NCBI GenBank assembly: GCA_037034305.1
Contig: JBAGJY010000011.1
Span: forward strand, 62,001 to 126,000
Source of the DNA: Streptantibioticus_A sp037034305
GTDB lineage: Bacteria > Actinomycetota > Actinomycetes > Streptomycetales > Streptomycetaceae
Direction of reading: 5' to 3'
DNA length: 64,000 bases
Of the stretch, positions 16,248-24,890 are shown one piece after another. Under the pieces are notes generated by a model. That model searched no databases. It saw only the letters and a program-made list of their open reading frames with translations, and was not told the DNA's origin. Position 1 is the stretch's first letter. Every line of letters begins with the position of its first letter. Made by a program: the position numbers and the translations under genes.

Positions 16248-18422
16248 TCAGCCCGCGTTCCGCTTTCCGTCACGCTCCGCAATCGCCGCGATGATGTCGG
16301 CGCGGTTGATGCCGCGCCGGTTGACGACCTTGCCGTCCACACGGCGGCCAACCTGGATGGTGGCGATGCCGTGCGGCTTGAGCGCTGCGGCGAGCGCTTC
16401 GGGCTCCCAGCCGTCGTAGACCTCCGGCCGTAGCTCGGCGAGCCGGGCGACGACCGTCTCGGACCACACCTTCGGCTCACTCGCCGGGACAACGGCGACG
16501 ATGTCGGCGAGCAGGTCGTAGCCCGCGTCCACGCGCTCGGGTTCTTCCCCGAGCGCGTGTCCGGACAAGGTCCCGAGCTTCTCGCGCGTCTTGCGGGCGC
16601 GGACGGCTACGGCCTCGGCGCCCTGGGCGTCGACGTAGACGGCGCGCACGATGCGGGCGTCGGAGCCTTCACCGACGAAGTAGTGAATGCCCTTGTCGGC
16701 CCAGGCGAACATGGTCGCCCGCACACCCCGCTTGTACGCGGACGTGCCGAGCACCATGTCGTTTTCCAACTGGCCCATGACCTTCAGGCACCAGCGAGCC
16801 GACGCGTTCGCCGAAATGCCAGTCGGCAGCGCCTTGGCGTCGGGGCGCTGAGTGGCCAGCAGAACCACGATGCCGGTAGCCGGACCGCGCTTGACCAGGT
16901 CCGTGATGTTCTCCTCGAACTCCTTGCCGTGCTCGGCGTGCTCGAACAGGACCTGGCACTCATCCACCCCGACCACGATCGGGTGCAGCCCGAGAGAGCG
17001 CTTGTCGGCCAGGGCGCTGGTCACCTTGGATTCCGGGCAGATGTCCCGTGGCAGGCTGCGAATCACCTTGGTACGGCGTCGCAACTCCTCGCGCAGCGCC
17101 CGGAAGTCGTTGAGCGCGTACGCGATCGTCTCGTCGTCGTCACCGGCCGCATGCCGGTGGGAGACCGCATTGCCGACCGGGTCGAGGTCGCCGGTCCCCT
17201 TCATGTCGTACGTGTGCAGCTCCGCGCGCGGATCCAACGCCGCGATCAGCAGCAGCAGACGCAGCAGGAACGTCTTGCCCATGCGCGGGATGGCACCGAT
17301 CACGCCCGCGATGTACATCAGCGTTGCCTCGATCCAGCGTCCGCGCTGATCGGTGCCGTAGGCGACCGGCTTGAACAGGTCCACGCTGCCGGACTTCAAC
17401 AGCGGCCACGCCGGTTGCTTGGCGCGGGACATGTCCTGATCGCCGACCCACAGCACCAGGTGCGCGGTGTGCTCATCGGGCACCGCCTCGGGCCACACAC
17501 AGCCCAGCGGACGGCGAAGCCCTGAAGCGAGGCGTTCCCGCCGCTCGATGATGTCGGTCACGGTTACACCGAAGGGAAGGTCTCCTTCCGCACGCCAACC
17601 GGGACCGTCGCGGGTGATGGGTGCGGTGAACTCGAACCCGTCCCGCCCCTTCGCCTGAGCCTGGTTGATGGCCGGGATGCCAACCGCACCCAGCGCGCGC
17701 AAGACGATATCGCTGGTGAGCTTGGTCGCCTTGGGCAGCTCCACCGCCCGGTGGATGACCGGGTCATCAGCCTTCCGGCCCGCGTGCCCAAGCGCCATGA
17801 CCACCGCGCTGATCGACACAACGTGAAGCCAGGCAGGGGCCAGCACGTAGATGGCCAGTGCCGCCCCGAGCCCGACGAACAGGGCCAGCACGGCGACCAG
17901 GGTCCGCAGCCGGACCCGTCCGTCCCGCTGGCGCGACAACTTCAGGTACTCGCCCGCGTCCTCGCGCCGGACGGCGGCGAGTCGGACCGGCTCACCCTCC
18001 TTGTCGGCGACCCAGCGCAGGGTGCCGCTCACGAACTTCGCTGCACCGGAAGGCGCTTGCAGCGCGAGGCGGGCGGCGTAGACCGGCACGCGCAGGCCGT
18101 GATACCCGGCGACGTGCGCGTAGTGGTGCGCCACCCAACCTGTAGCGGTCCTCAACTCCGTAGTGGACTTCAGCCACTCCGGGACGACCGGGCGGCGCTT
18201 GGCCGCGAGCAGGCGACCCAGGTAGCCGGGACCGGCAGGGGTGTTCGGCTGGTCGACCATCACGCGGGCGGTCGGGTCGCCCGACTCGGTACGCGTGCTG
18301 TGTTCGGCCGCCCCATCGCGAGCCGACCGTGCCTTGCCGAGGTCGACCACCTCGGCCCCCGATTCGGAAGCCATGTCCGCTTCGAGGCGCTTGAAGAGTT
18401 CGTTCTCCTCTTCGTGATTCAC
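16248..18422 (-). CDS. tra: FtsK/SpoIIIE-type conjugal DNA translocase (TraB/TraSA-like)
   Basis: This 724-residue septal DNA pump moves double-stranded element DNA between hyphae and is the only protein strictly needed for AICE transfer. An N-terminal region of about 190 residues leads to two membrane helices (LRTLVAVLALFVGLGAALAI and AWLHVVSISAVVMAL). A RecA-like motor follows, with Walker A IGAIPRMGKT near residue 380 and Walker B HPIVVGVDECQ near 480. A C-terminal winged-helix part (GIATIQVGRRVDGKVVNRRG) would read the clt repeats. The GTG start follows AGGAAGG. It belongs to the minus-strand transfer operon under the divergent GntR regulator. Confidence 0.93.
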   Translation of the reverse strand: MNHEEENELFKRLEADMASESGAEVVDLGKARSARDGAAEHSTRTESGDPTARVMVDQPNTPAGPGYLGRLLAAKRRPVVPEWLKSTTELRTATGWVAHHYAHVAGYHGLRVPVYAARLALQAPSGAAKFVSGTLRWVADKEGEPVRLAAVRREDAGEYLKLSRQRDGRVRLRTLVAVLALFVGLGAALAIYVLAPAWLHVVSISAVVMALGHAGRKADDPVIHRAVELPKATKLTSDIVLRALGAVGIPAINQAQAKGRDGFEFTAPITRDGPGWRAEGDLPFGVTVTDIIERRERLASGLRRPLGCVWPEAVPDEHTAHLVLWVGDQDMSRAKQPAWPLLKSGSVDLFKPVAYGTDQRGRWIEATLMYIAGVIGAIPRMGKTFLLRLLLLIAALDPRAELHTYDMKGTGDLDPVGNAVSHRHAAGDDDETIAYALNDFRALREELRRRTKVIRSLPRDICPESKVTSALADKRSLGLHPIVVGVDECQVLFEHAEHGKEFEENITDLVKRGPATGIVVLLATQRPDAKALPTGISANASARWCLKVMGQLENDMVLGTSAYKRGVRATMFAWADKGIHYFVGEGSDARIVRAVYVDAQGAEAVAVRARKTREKLGTLSGHALGEEPERVDAGYDLLADIVAVVPASEPKVWSETVVARLAELRPEVYDGWEPEALAAALKPHGIATIQVGRRVDGKVVNRRGINRADIIAAIAERDGKRNAG

Positions 18423-18546
18423 TGAGGTTCCTTCCTGAAAAGGGGAGGGATGGCGGGGCCTGGCCGCTGCTTTGGTCGGTTGAGGACCAGGCCCCGTGCG
18501 GACTTGCTCTCACGAGCCGCTCAGCGATGGGCGGCCCGGCGGATGG

Positions 18547-19689
18547 TCAGGCGGGAACGGAGATCTCTGTCTGGCCGGGGATTGGCTCGGCGTTGACCAA
18601 CTCCTGACGGCGGGCGGCGACCCAGCCGACCGACCAGCCGGTGAGTTCGGCGAGTTGACGCACCGAGGTGTCCGGACCGGCCGCAGCGATGGCGGCGCGG
18701 GCGGCGTCCTCGGGCATCTTGTCGGCCGTTGGGGTGTTCACGGGCTGGCGTTCACCGGCTTGTTCACGCTTCGCCTGGTGCGCCCGCCGGAGGCGTTCAC
18801 GCTCGGCCGCCTCGCGGCGTTCATGGGCCTGTTGGGCGAGGCGTTCACGCTCGGCCTGCTCGGCTGCCTCGCGGCGCGCCTGCTCGGCTCGCTCGCGCTG
18901 TTCACGCTCCCGCTCGGCGGCACGGGCCTCGGCCCGTTCCTGCGCGGCGCGTTCGGCACGCTGCTGCTCCAGTCGTAGCTGGTGTTCGCGTTCGTCCTGG
19001 AGCCGCTTGTCCTCGGCTTCGCGAGCCTCGCGCTCCAGCCGGAGCTGGTGTTCACGGGCTTCCCGTTCGCGGCGTTCATCGGCCGCACGCTGGCGTTCAC
19101 GTTCGTCCCGCTCGCGCTGTTCACGGGCCAGTTCCTCGGCCCGCTCGCGGTCGGCTGCCTCCTGTTCACGGCGGGCGTGTTCAGCCAGCGCTCCCGTGAT
19201 CGCTCGCCGGTATGCCAGCCCCGCCTCGCCGGTGGCGATCAGCAGGACCGGGGCGACGGCGTGAACACCAACGCCCACCAGGTCGCCACGTAGCGCCGAC
19301 CAGCCGACGTTCAGAGCGAGGGTGAACATCCCCGTCAGCCACCGCAGCACAGTCGGCCACGGCCCGGCTTGCCCGCCGAGCCGGGCGACCGTGGCGTCCA
19401 GCCGGATCACGATCACGACCGCCGAATCCACGACGAGCGGCAGGATCGGCGCCGTCCAGTCCCACCCGGCCGGGGTTACCGCGCGCACCAGCGGGGTGAC
19501 GGTCAGGACCGAGTACAGCACCGCCCCGGCGGTGATCGCCCATGTCCCGGCGCTCAATGTGCGCTCTGCTCCCCGGATTTGGGACGGAGTCATGGTGACG
19601 CCGAGGACGGCCACGCTGCCCAGCGCGGCCACCTTCAGTTCGCTTGACGGCGGCTCCGCAGGCTTCGACTTCCCGAGTGCGACGGTCAC
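18547..19689 (-). CDS. DUF2637 membrane protein with long charged coiled coil
   Basis: This 380-residue protein has four or five membrane segments in the first 170 residues (AITAGAVLYSVLTVTPLVRA, LPLVVDSAVVIVI and others), the DUF2637 fold common in AICEs. A stretch of about 140 residues then consists almost only of Arg, Glu, Ala and Gln, predicted as a long coiled coil. A small helix-turn-helix-like end follows (SVRQLAELTGWSVGWVAARRQELV). The GTG start overlaps the TGA of the preceding gene (GTGA). The topology suggests a membrane scaffold in transfer or spread. The coiled coil gives the DNA a repetitive GTTCACG/GCTCGC look. Confidence 0.75.
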   Translation of the reverse strand: MTVALGKSKPAEPPSSELKVAALGSVAVLGVTMTPSQIRGAERTLSAGTWAITAGAVLYSVLTVTPLVRAVTPAGWDWTAPILPLVVDSAVVIVIRLDATVARLGGQAGPWPTVLRWLTGMFTLALNVGWSALRGDLVGVGVHAVAPVLLIATGEAGLAYRRAITGALAEHARREQEAADRERAEELAREQRERDERERQRAADERREREAREHQLRLEREAREAEDKRLQDEREHQLRLEQQRAERAAQERAEARAAEREREQRERAEQARREAAEQAERERLAQQAHERREAAERERLRRAHQAKREQAGERQPVNTPTADKMPEDAARAAIAAAGPDTSVRQLAELTGWSVGWVAARRQELVNAEPIPGQTEISVPA

Positions 19690-20180
19690 GCGGCACCTCC
19701 GCCGACGGCGTCGGCCGACTCGGCCGCGTAGAGGTACCGGAACAAGGCCATCTGCAATTCGAGCAGGTCACGACCTGTCGTGATGGGCGGGTACCCGTGC
19801 CGCTCAAGGACCTCGGCGACATCCATGAACATCCCGAAGGTGAACCGCGGGTCCTCTCCAGATGTCGGCCGAGGCAGCGGGTAACGGCGGGCCTCGGCGG
19901 TCGTGGTGGTGCTCATCCTCGCCACCTCGTCAGCGGCCGTCCGCTGCTTGGCAGCCAGGCGGCGACGCTCCCCAAGGAGTCGCCTTTCGGCGCGGCGAAG
20001 CCGCCGCGCGTCGAGGTGGGAGCGGACACGGCCCAAAGTTGCGATCTCCGCGTCCAGCAACTCGATTTCCGCTTCGATCACGGGCATTTCACGCTGGATG
20101 GCCGCGAGTTCCTCAGCGGTCGGCTCGCGGTCGGCCCCGGAGGCTGTAACACCCTCCTGACCAGCATCGATGTACTGCAA
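19686..20180 (-). CDS. DUF6284-like protein fused to a second AICE small domain
   Basis: The 164 residues read as two parts. The first 80 or so (DREPTAEELAAIQREMPVIE and onward, then a basic helix rich in Arg) match the DUF6284 type. The last 65 (RFTFGMFMDVAEVLERHGYP and onward to ALFRYLY) match another short AICE-associated domain. I expect these as separate small genes, but here no stop separates them; an internal ATG (MSTTTTAEARR) could still allow independent translation. The start is a TTG after GAGAGG. It is the first gene of the minus-strand transfer operon, facing the GntR gene. Function is unknown. Confidence 0.65.
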   Translation of the reverse strand: MQYIDAGQEGVTASGADREPTAEELAAIQREMPVIEAEIELLDAEIATLGRVRSHLDARRLRRAERRLLGERRRLAAKQRTAADEVARMSTTTTAEARRYPLPRPTSGEDPRFTFGMFMDVAEVLERHGYPPITTGRDLLELQMALFRYLYAAESADAVGGGAA

Positions 20181-20358
20181 GGGTCTACCTCTCTACGTAG
20201 GTGACGGCCCAGTTGGGGCGGCTGCTCTCCGGCCAAGGACAGGCAGCCGCCCCGGCGCGTCTTCCGGACCACGCGTCGTGCGACGAGTGGTCATGACCCC
20301 CGGCGCACCCTTGGGGGCGCGTCGGGGACCAAAATCACTCGCGTTCTTCAGGGCGCTC

Positions 20359-20370
20359 TTGAGTTCTCAA
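20359..20370. promoter_or_regulatory. Palindrome TTGAGTTCTCAA upstream of the transfer operon
   Basis: TTGAG-TT-CTCAA is an inverted repeat about 180 bases ahead of the transfer operon start and 215 bases ahead of gntR. It could be a second operator in this divergent control region. It is unlike the CCCGTA-type sites nearby. Confidence 0.35.
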
Positions 20371-20468
20371 AGATCAGCGGTTTCCCGGCGGCCCGTTGAC
20401 GTGCGGCTACGTCGCCTTTCCCGGTCCCCTCCGGCCCACGGAAGCCAGCTCTCTACGGGCTGGCTTCT

Positions 20469-20515
20469 ACCCGTACTACGGGTTCGAGACACAAGAGTGC
20501 AGCCCGTAGTACGGG
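20469..20515. promoter_or_regulatory. Twin operators CCCGTA-N-TACGGG upstream of the GntR gene
   Basis: ACCCGTA-C-TACGGGT at 20469-20483 and CCCGTA-G-TACGGG at 20503-20515 are perfect inverted repeats. Their centres are 33 bases apart, three helical turns, so two dimers would bind the same DNA face. A half-site TACGGG lies near 20546. The position between divergent gntR and the transfer operon is where KorSA-type repressors act. Confidence 0.75.
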
Positions 20516-20582
20516 TTGTCAAGGTGGTTGTCATGAGGGACGCTGTACGGGCTACCGACCAGAGCGACGCGCGGAGGGGAAC

Positions 20583-21323
20583 ATGCCGCCCAAGAACACC
20601 CCGGCCAAGTACCGGCAGATCGCCGATCACCTGCGGCAAGGCATCTTGGACGGCACCTATCCCGCAGGCCAGCCGCTCCCATCGGAGGAAGTCCTGGCCA
20701 AGCAGTTCGGGGTGACACGCCCAACGGTGCGCCAGGGAATCGCAGAGCTGCGGGCGGCGGGCTTGGTCGAGGTCATGATGGGCCGAGGCATGTTCGTCCG
20801 CTCACCCCACAGTCGTCCCAGTCTGACCAGGCCGCGCGGCGTCCGGCGTGAGCCAGACGGTCGCTACGTCGAAGCGGACGGCCTGCGTTGGGAGAGCGCC
20901 GAGCAGCCCACCGCCACCCGCACGGATGCACCGCTCGCGCTGGCTGATCTGCTCCGCATCCCGCCGGGCGAACCTATGTACACCTACGACGCACTGGAGA
21001 CCACCGAGCGCGGACGCCTCCGCCAACTCCACCGCACGTACGTGCCGTTCTCTGTGCTGCTCGACACCAAGTACGAGGAGGAGGCGCCCCCGCCAGCCCC
21101 GTACTTGTACACGGCGCTTGCCGAACTGGGCCATGAGCTGCACTTCACCGAGTACCTGCGCACGCGGATGCCGCTGCCGGACCAGGCCCAGGCGCTCCGG
21201 CTGCCGGATGGGGTGCCGATGCTGCACCTCTTGCGGGTGACGGCGAACCAGGCTGGGAAGCCGCTGGCGTTGGAGGAGTTCCAACTGCCGGGAGACGACC
21301 TGGAATTGAGCTACTGCTTGTAG
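20583..21323 (+). CDS. GntR-family (HutC/UTRA) repressor, KorSA-like
   Basis: This 246-residue regulator has an N-terminal GntR winged helix (KYRQIADHLRQGILDGTYPA, LAKQFGVTRPTVRQGIAELR) and a C-terminal UTRA effector domain (about 90-246). In AICEs such proteins (KorSA of pSAM2) repress the replication/transfer activator and their own gene. This gene is divergent from the transfer operon, with twin CCCGTA-N-TACGGG operators between. GGAGGGGA precedes the ATG. What the UTRA domain senses is unknown. Confidence 0.9.
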   Translation: MPPKNTPAKYRQIADHLRQGILDGTYPAGQPLPSEEVLAKQFGVTRPTVRQGIAELRAAGLVEVMMGRGMFVRSPHSRPSLTRPRGVRREPDGRYVEADGLRWESAEQPTATRTDAPLALADLLRIPPGEPMYTYDALETTERGRLRQLHRTYVPFSVLLDTKYEEEAPPPAPYLYTALAELGHELHFTEYLRTRMPLPDQAQALRLPDGVPMLHLLRVTANQAGKPLALEEFQLPGDDLELSYCL

Positions 21324-21605
21324 CTCTGGAGTCACTTTCGATGAGTAACAACCTTCTCTACGGGGTTCAAGGCGGCTCGCTCCGCTCACCGCGCGCGGCT
21401 CGGCCCCTGCTCGGGCCTGCGCTCCTGTCTCCGCCCCGCTCCAGCCCGGCCGGCGCCCGTGCCGCGCGTACAGCAGGCAGCGGCCTGGAGTCAGAGAAGC
21501 GGTGTCTCGTGGCTAGGGTGTCGGATACAGGACTTTCGTTGCTTTCGGGAAACGAAGCGTACCCACGTTAGACGGCGAGCACGGACGGCCTGGACAATCC
21601 GTCCC

Positions 21606-22319
21606 ATGCTCCTTTCGCATCTCGCCGTGCTTGCGGCATCGACTGGCAGGAAACCACAAGGAATCGCGTGGGGAGATCTGGTTCTCAAAACAGTGCCGAT
21701 CGCCGCGATCACCACGGCCATCCTCGCGCCCATCATGGCCGTACTCACTGCGCAGCGGCAGGAACGGGGTAAGCGCCGGGCTGCCGACCTCGAAAAGCTA
21801 CAGCTCACCATCCTTACCTTCCGCTCGCACCTCGTCCACCACCGTTCTCGGGCCACTGTTCGGCAACACTACGACGTGGACTTCCTGCCTGACCTGCTGA
21901 TTGAGAACTTCGTGGAGGAAGTCGTCAATAGCGCCCTCAGTCAAACAGGCAGACGCCAGGAGGCGGTCCGTCGTGGTCTGGTCCGGATTGCCGGTGACAT
22001 GCGTGTTCGCATGGCTGAAGACATCGGGCTGGCCACCGCGAAACTCAAGGCCTCCCAGGGCCCGCCGGACGCGACCAAGCGGCAGGACGCGCGCCTCGGT
22101 TGGCACCAGCAGAACTACGTCATTACGGGGCTCGTGGACACCTCCGGAGTCCTCGACCGCTTGAGTCAGAGCCCCCACCTAGCCGAGCTGCATGATGCGG
22201 CGTTGAAAGAGGTGGATGGCCTTCTGCGCTCGGTCGGCATCAAGCAGGTCGGACTACGGGGGAGGCGCCCGCTTCCGAACGCTGGCTCCCTTCCCGATCC
22301 CGACTACACGGCTCGCTGA
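21606..22319 (+). CDS. Hypothetical membrane-anchored protein
   Basis: This 237-residue protein has one N-terminal membrane helix (TVPIAAITTAILAPIMAVLT), a basic region and then a cytosolic helical domain. No family is recognised. The start is the ATG of MLLSHLAVL; the longer frame reads through low-complexity DNA. It follows gntR on the same strand after 280 bases that hold a GC-rich stretch (21370-21450) with no gene. It is probably cargo or a membrane part of the element. Confidence 0.6.
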   Translation: MLLSHLAVLAASTGRKPQGIAWGDLVLKTVPIAAITTAILAPIMAVLTAQRQERGKRRAADLEKLQLTILTFRSHLVHHRSRATVRQHYDVDFLPDLLIENFVEEVVNSALSQTGRRQEAVRRGLVRIAGDMRVRMAEDIGLATAKLKASQGPPDATKRQDARLGWHQQNYVITGLVDTSGVLDRLSQSPHLAELHDAALKEVDGLLRSVGIKQVGLRGRRPLPNAGSLPDPDYTAR

Positions 22320-22707
22320 CGGGGACTCCAGACAGCGTGGCTGAGGCTGGTGGGGCTACCGCGAGACATACGCGTGCCTGTTCAGTTGGCGCACCCGCCG
22401 TCGTGGCTGACTGTCGTCGGCTGAGGCACAGACGAGCTCCGGATATGCAGGTCTCATACTGCCGTCGGCCTCCCTGTCGGCCAGCGATCCTCCGTCTTCC
22501 CGACTCCGCCGACCTCTGCGACCCAGATCAAGTGATGGTGCAGTTGGCAGAGGGAACCTGGTGCGGGAAGCGGTGATTGGAAGAATAGGCGTCTAGGGCC
22601 AGCGCCACTCCTCAAGCAGCGCTGAAGATCCCTCGCTCCACCCGCATCGCCGAGTCCGCTTTACCAAAGTACCTGACCGGTGAATACCTAGGCGATACGC
22701 TCTTGCT
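22320..22707. other. Gene-free stretch inside the AICE
   Basis: Nearly 390 bases show no credible coding frame; a 79-codon GTG frame at 22337 has atypical composition and no conserved features. A promoter for the next gene may lie in the less GC-rich part near 22640-22700, but no clear boxes are seen. Confidence 0.5.
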
Positions 22708-23307
22708 GTGGCAAAGGCGAAGTACTGTCCCAAGTGTCAAACCTCCAAGCCTGTCAGCGAGTTCCACAAGGCCAGTAGGAGGTCCGACGGGTTGCAGGCA
22801 CACTGCAAGCAGTGCCGATCGGACTCAAAGCGAAGCGCGGAGAAATTCACCACTTACACCCGCGTACGCAACGGAAAGGTTCAAGTGGTTACCCGTCGAG
22901 TTGACGGACACGGGATTTCCAAGAAGACACCACTCTACAAGGTATGGATCGGCATGCGCTCCCGCTGCCACAACCCCAAGGCTCAAAACTATAAATTTTA
23001 TGGCGCCAAAGGAGTAACTGTCTGCGAGGAGTGGAAGCAGGACTTCCTTGCCTTTTATGAATGGTCGATAGCCAACGGCTATGCCGACGGACTCGAACTT
23101 GACCGCATTGACGCGCAGGTTGGTTACGAACCCGGCAACTGTCGATGGGTCACCAAAAAAGCAAATATAAGGAACCGCGACCGAATCTGGGATGATGACG
23201 TCGATGGGAGGCTGGTAGCACACGCCGCGAGCCTCGGAAAAAGTCCATACGAAGTCATCAAGATGGCGGTCGAAGCATACCTTGAGCGTCTACCACCCTC
23301 ACTCTGA
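22708..23307 (+). CDS. Phage-type HNH/homing-endonuclease-like protein with N-terminal zinc ribbon
   Basis: This 199-residue protein starts with a Cys4 motif (YCPKCQTSKPVSEF, HCKQCRSDSK) as in many phage HNH proteins. The domain LYKVWIGMRSRCHNPKAQNY, then YGAKGVTVCEEW and DRIDAQVGYEPGNCRWV, is a pattern seen in phage homing-endonuclease-like proteins with weak HNH character. A C-terminal ribbon-helix-helix-like tail (GKSPYEVIKMAVEAYLERL) may bind DNA. The coding DNA is clearly less GC-rich than its surroundings (for example AAAACTATAAATTTTATGG near 22985), a mark of recent acquisition from a phage or lower-GC source. The nuclease activity is inferred. Confidence 0.65.
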   Translation: MAKAKYCPKCQTSKPVSEFHKASRRSDGLQAHCKQCRSDSKRSAEKFTTYTRVRNGKVQVVTRRVDGHGISKKTPLYKVWIGMRSRCHNPKAQNYKFYGAKGVTVCEEWKQDFLAFYEWSIANGYADGLELDRIDAQVGYEPGNCRWVTKKANIRNRDRIWDDDVDGRLVAHAASLGKSPYEVIKMAVEAYLERLPPSL

Positions 23308-23555
23308 GCTCGCCAGGTGCCGGGTCCACACTGAGCTACCGATCCGGAGTTCCTCTGGCATTCACGGCTGACATCAACGGCGTCGGGCAGGGACGTACAC
23401 CAGCGACTCTGCCTAGCCGTCGCACCAGTCGCCAGCCGCAGCCGAAGCGGGCTCGGATCGAACTCCTTAAAGCGAGTGTCACGGGTTCGAATGGAGTCAG
23501 GCCCGAAGGCTGGTGCGCTGTCTCAGCTGGCGCCCCGGTGCTGTTGGGCAAGGCG

Positions 23556-23834
23556 TCATGCCGCCTTCTCGGCCATCTCTGAAGCCAAGCCCGTGGTGAG
23601 CAACGCAGCGAGAATCTGAGCGGCCTGGGGCCGGACCAGTCCCAGGCAGACGAGCCCGTCACCGAACACGCTGACATCGGCCTTCAGGCTGAGAAAGTCC
23701 GGCTCCAGGCCGAGTGCTCGAAGTTGCTCTGCCAGGGCGTCAGACGCTTGCTTGGCCTCGGCCCAGCCGCGAACGTATGGCACTGCCGGGGCCAGTTCTT
23801 CCGCGCGCTTCGCGATCACCCGTCGTGGATCCAT
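23556..23834 (-). CDS. Small hypothetical protein, paralogue of the gene at 23861-24157
   Basis: This 92-residue soluble helical protein is not a recognised family. Residues in the second half (LEPDFLSLKADVSVFGDGLV, LGLVRPQAAQILAALL) align with the upstream neighbour (MARDFPYLRAELNAFGQGLI, LGRVSPETAERLAELL), so the two arose by tandem duplication. The start is ATG with GAGGTGA upstream. It is the last gene of a minus-strand set with the PrimPol-like gene and divergent from the XRE regulator. Confidence 0.65.
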   Translation of the reverse strand: MDPRRVIAKRAEELAPAVPYVRGWAEAKQASDALAEQLRALGLEPDFLSLKADVSVFGDGLVCLGLVRPQAAQILAALLTTGLASEMAEKAA

Positions 23835-23860
23835 TACTCGATCACCTCAACGTCCGTAGT

Positions 23861-24157
23861 TCAGTTCGGCTTGCGGTTACATGCGCCGTCTGCACCCGTC
23901 AGATCGCGCCCGCACTGGACGGCGCGCCGGAGTAGTTCGGCCAGGCGCTCGGCGGTTTCAGGCGACACCCGGCCCAATTCGATGAGCCCCTGCCCGAATG
24001 CGTTGAGCTCTGCACGGAGGTACGGGAAGTCTCGTGCCATGCCAGCCGCGGTGAGTACGTCGCGGAGGGCCGATGTAGCGTCGCGCGCGGCGTACCACTC
24101 GTCGCTTTCGATGGGATTCCAGCGCGCGGCGTCGTGCAGCTCGTCCTCATTGGCCAT
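23861..24157 (-). CDS. Small hypothetical protein, paralogue of the gene at 23556-23834
   Basis: This 98-residue acidic helical protein starts MANEDELHDAARWNP. It overlaps the PrimPol-like gene by 11 bases, so the two are translationally coupled. It shares the pattern DFxxLxAxxxxFGxGLxxLGxVxPxxAxxLAxLL with its downstream neighbour. The function is unknown. The tandem pair plus PrimPol-like gene forms a compact accessory operon of the element. Confidence 0.65.
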   Translation of the reverse strand: MANEDELHDAARWNPIESDEWYAARDATSALRDVLTAAGMARDFPYLRAELNAFGQGLIELGRVSPETAERLAELLRRAVQCGRDLTGADGACNRKPN

Positions 24158-24707
24158 GAGCCGCCACCTCCTGAACGTCCTCCGCGTAGGCGGCCTCCAC
24201 GTTCGGGTACTGCTCCCCGTACCGGTCCGCTCGCGCGAGAAGGTCGGCGGCAGCAACCAGCATGACCGCCACGGCGATGGTCCGGAGGGGCGAAGCCTCG
24301 GGCCTGCGCGTCGGAGCCACCAACCACTGGTAGCGGTCGCTGGACAGTGGCATGGGACCGGGAACCACGACGTATGAACCCTGTTCCAGGTACTTGTACT
24401 CAGGCGGGGTATCGGTCTCCCTGGCCACCGCGCGGGCGAACCGTTCACGGGACCGAGTGGAGAGGAAGAAGCCCATCTGCTTTGCGGCATAGTCGACCAT
24501 CACCGGACCAACCGGCATGCCGCGCCGCTCAAGCTGGTCGAACGTCTCCATACCGATCCGCTGGCTGGTCACCACGGCATCGAAGAGACGGCCCGTTGGC
24601 AGCGTGTACGGCTGCCGTGGGTCGTCCGCCCACTGCGCGCGGCACAGCTCGGGATCCTTTGCCGTAGCGGACAGCCATTGGACGCCTCGACGCGTCATCC
24701 TCTGCAC
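24147..24707 (-). CDS. Short PrimPol-like (bifunctional primase/polymerase N-terminal family) protein
   Basis: This 186-residue protein resembles the short AICE-borne relatives of bifunctional DNA primase/polymerase N-domains: an early WLSATAKDP, LPTGRLFDAVVTSQRIGMET, then VVVPGPMPLSSDRYQWLVAP. The clear DxD metal pair of active PrimPols is not obvious, so it may be a non-catalytic relative. The GTG start has GGGGTGAGA upstream. It leads a minus-strand operon with two paralogous small genes and faces the XRE regulator across about 180 bases. Such pairing recurs in Streptomyces elements. Confidence 0.6.
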   Translation of the reverse strand: MQRMTRRGVQWLSATAKDPELCRAQWADDPRQPYTLPTGRLFDAVVTSQRIGMETFDQLERRGMPVGPVMVDYAAKQMGFFLSTRSRERFARAVARETDTPPEYKYLEQGSYVVVPGPMPLSSDRYQWLVAPTRRPEASPLRTIAVAVMLVAAADLLARADRYGEQYPNVEAAYAEDVQEVAAHGQ

Positions 24708-24890
24708 GTCATCTCACCCCTACCGGCCTTACTAGCGGCCTGTCCGCCGCCTTGCATCCAGCGTCGATCACGCAGCCTGAGCTGGGCAGATGACGAGAGG
24801 TGACGAGGGATGACGAGCAAAGCTGTAGCGCGTCGTCCCCCGTCACCGGTTCTGGCGGTAATCTCCAACTCCCCCTAGCAGCCAAGAGCT

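Noticed and set aside
18700..19250. Repetitive DNA suggesting a tandem repeat or CRISPR-like array
   Set aside because: It encodes the Arg/Glu/Ala coiled coil of the DUF2637 protein. The repetition comes from codon content, without constant repeat-spacer structure.
22337..22576. 79-codon GTG ORF in the AICE
   Set aside because: It has high Arg/Pro/Cys composition, no ribosome site and no conserved pattern.
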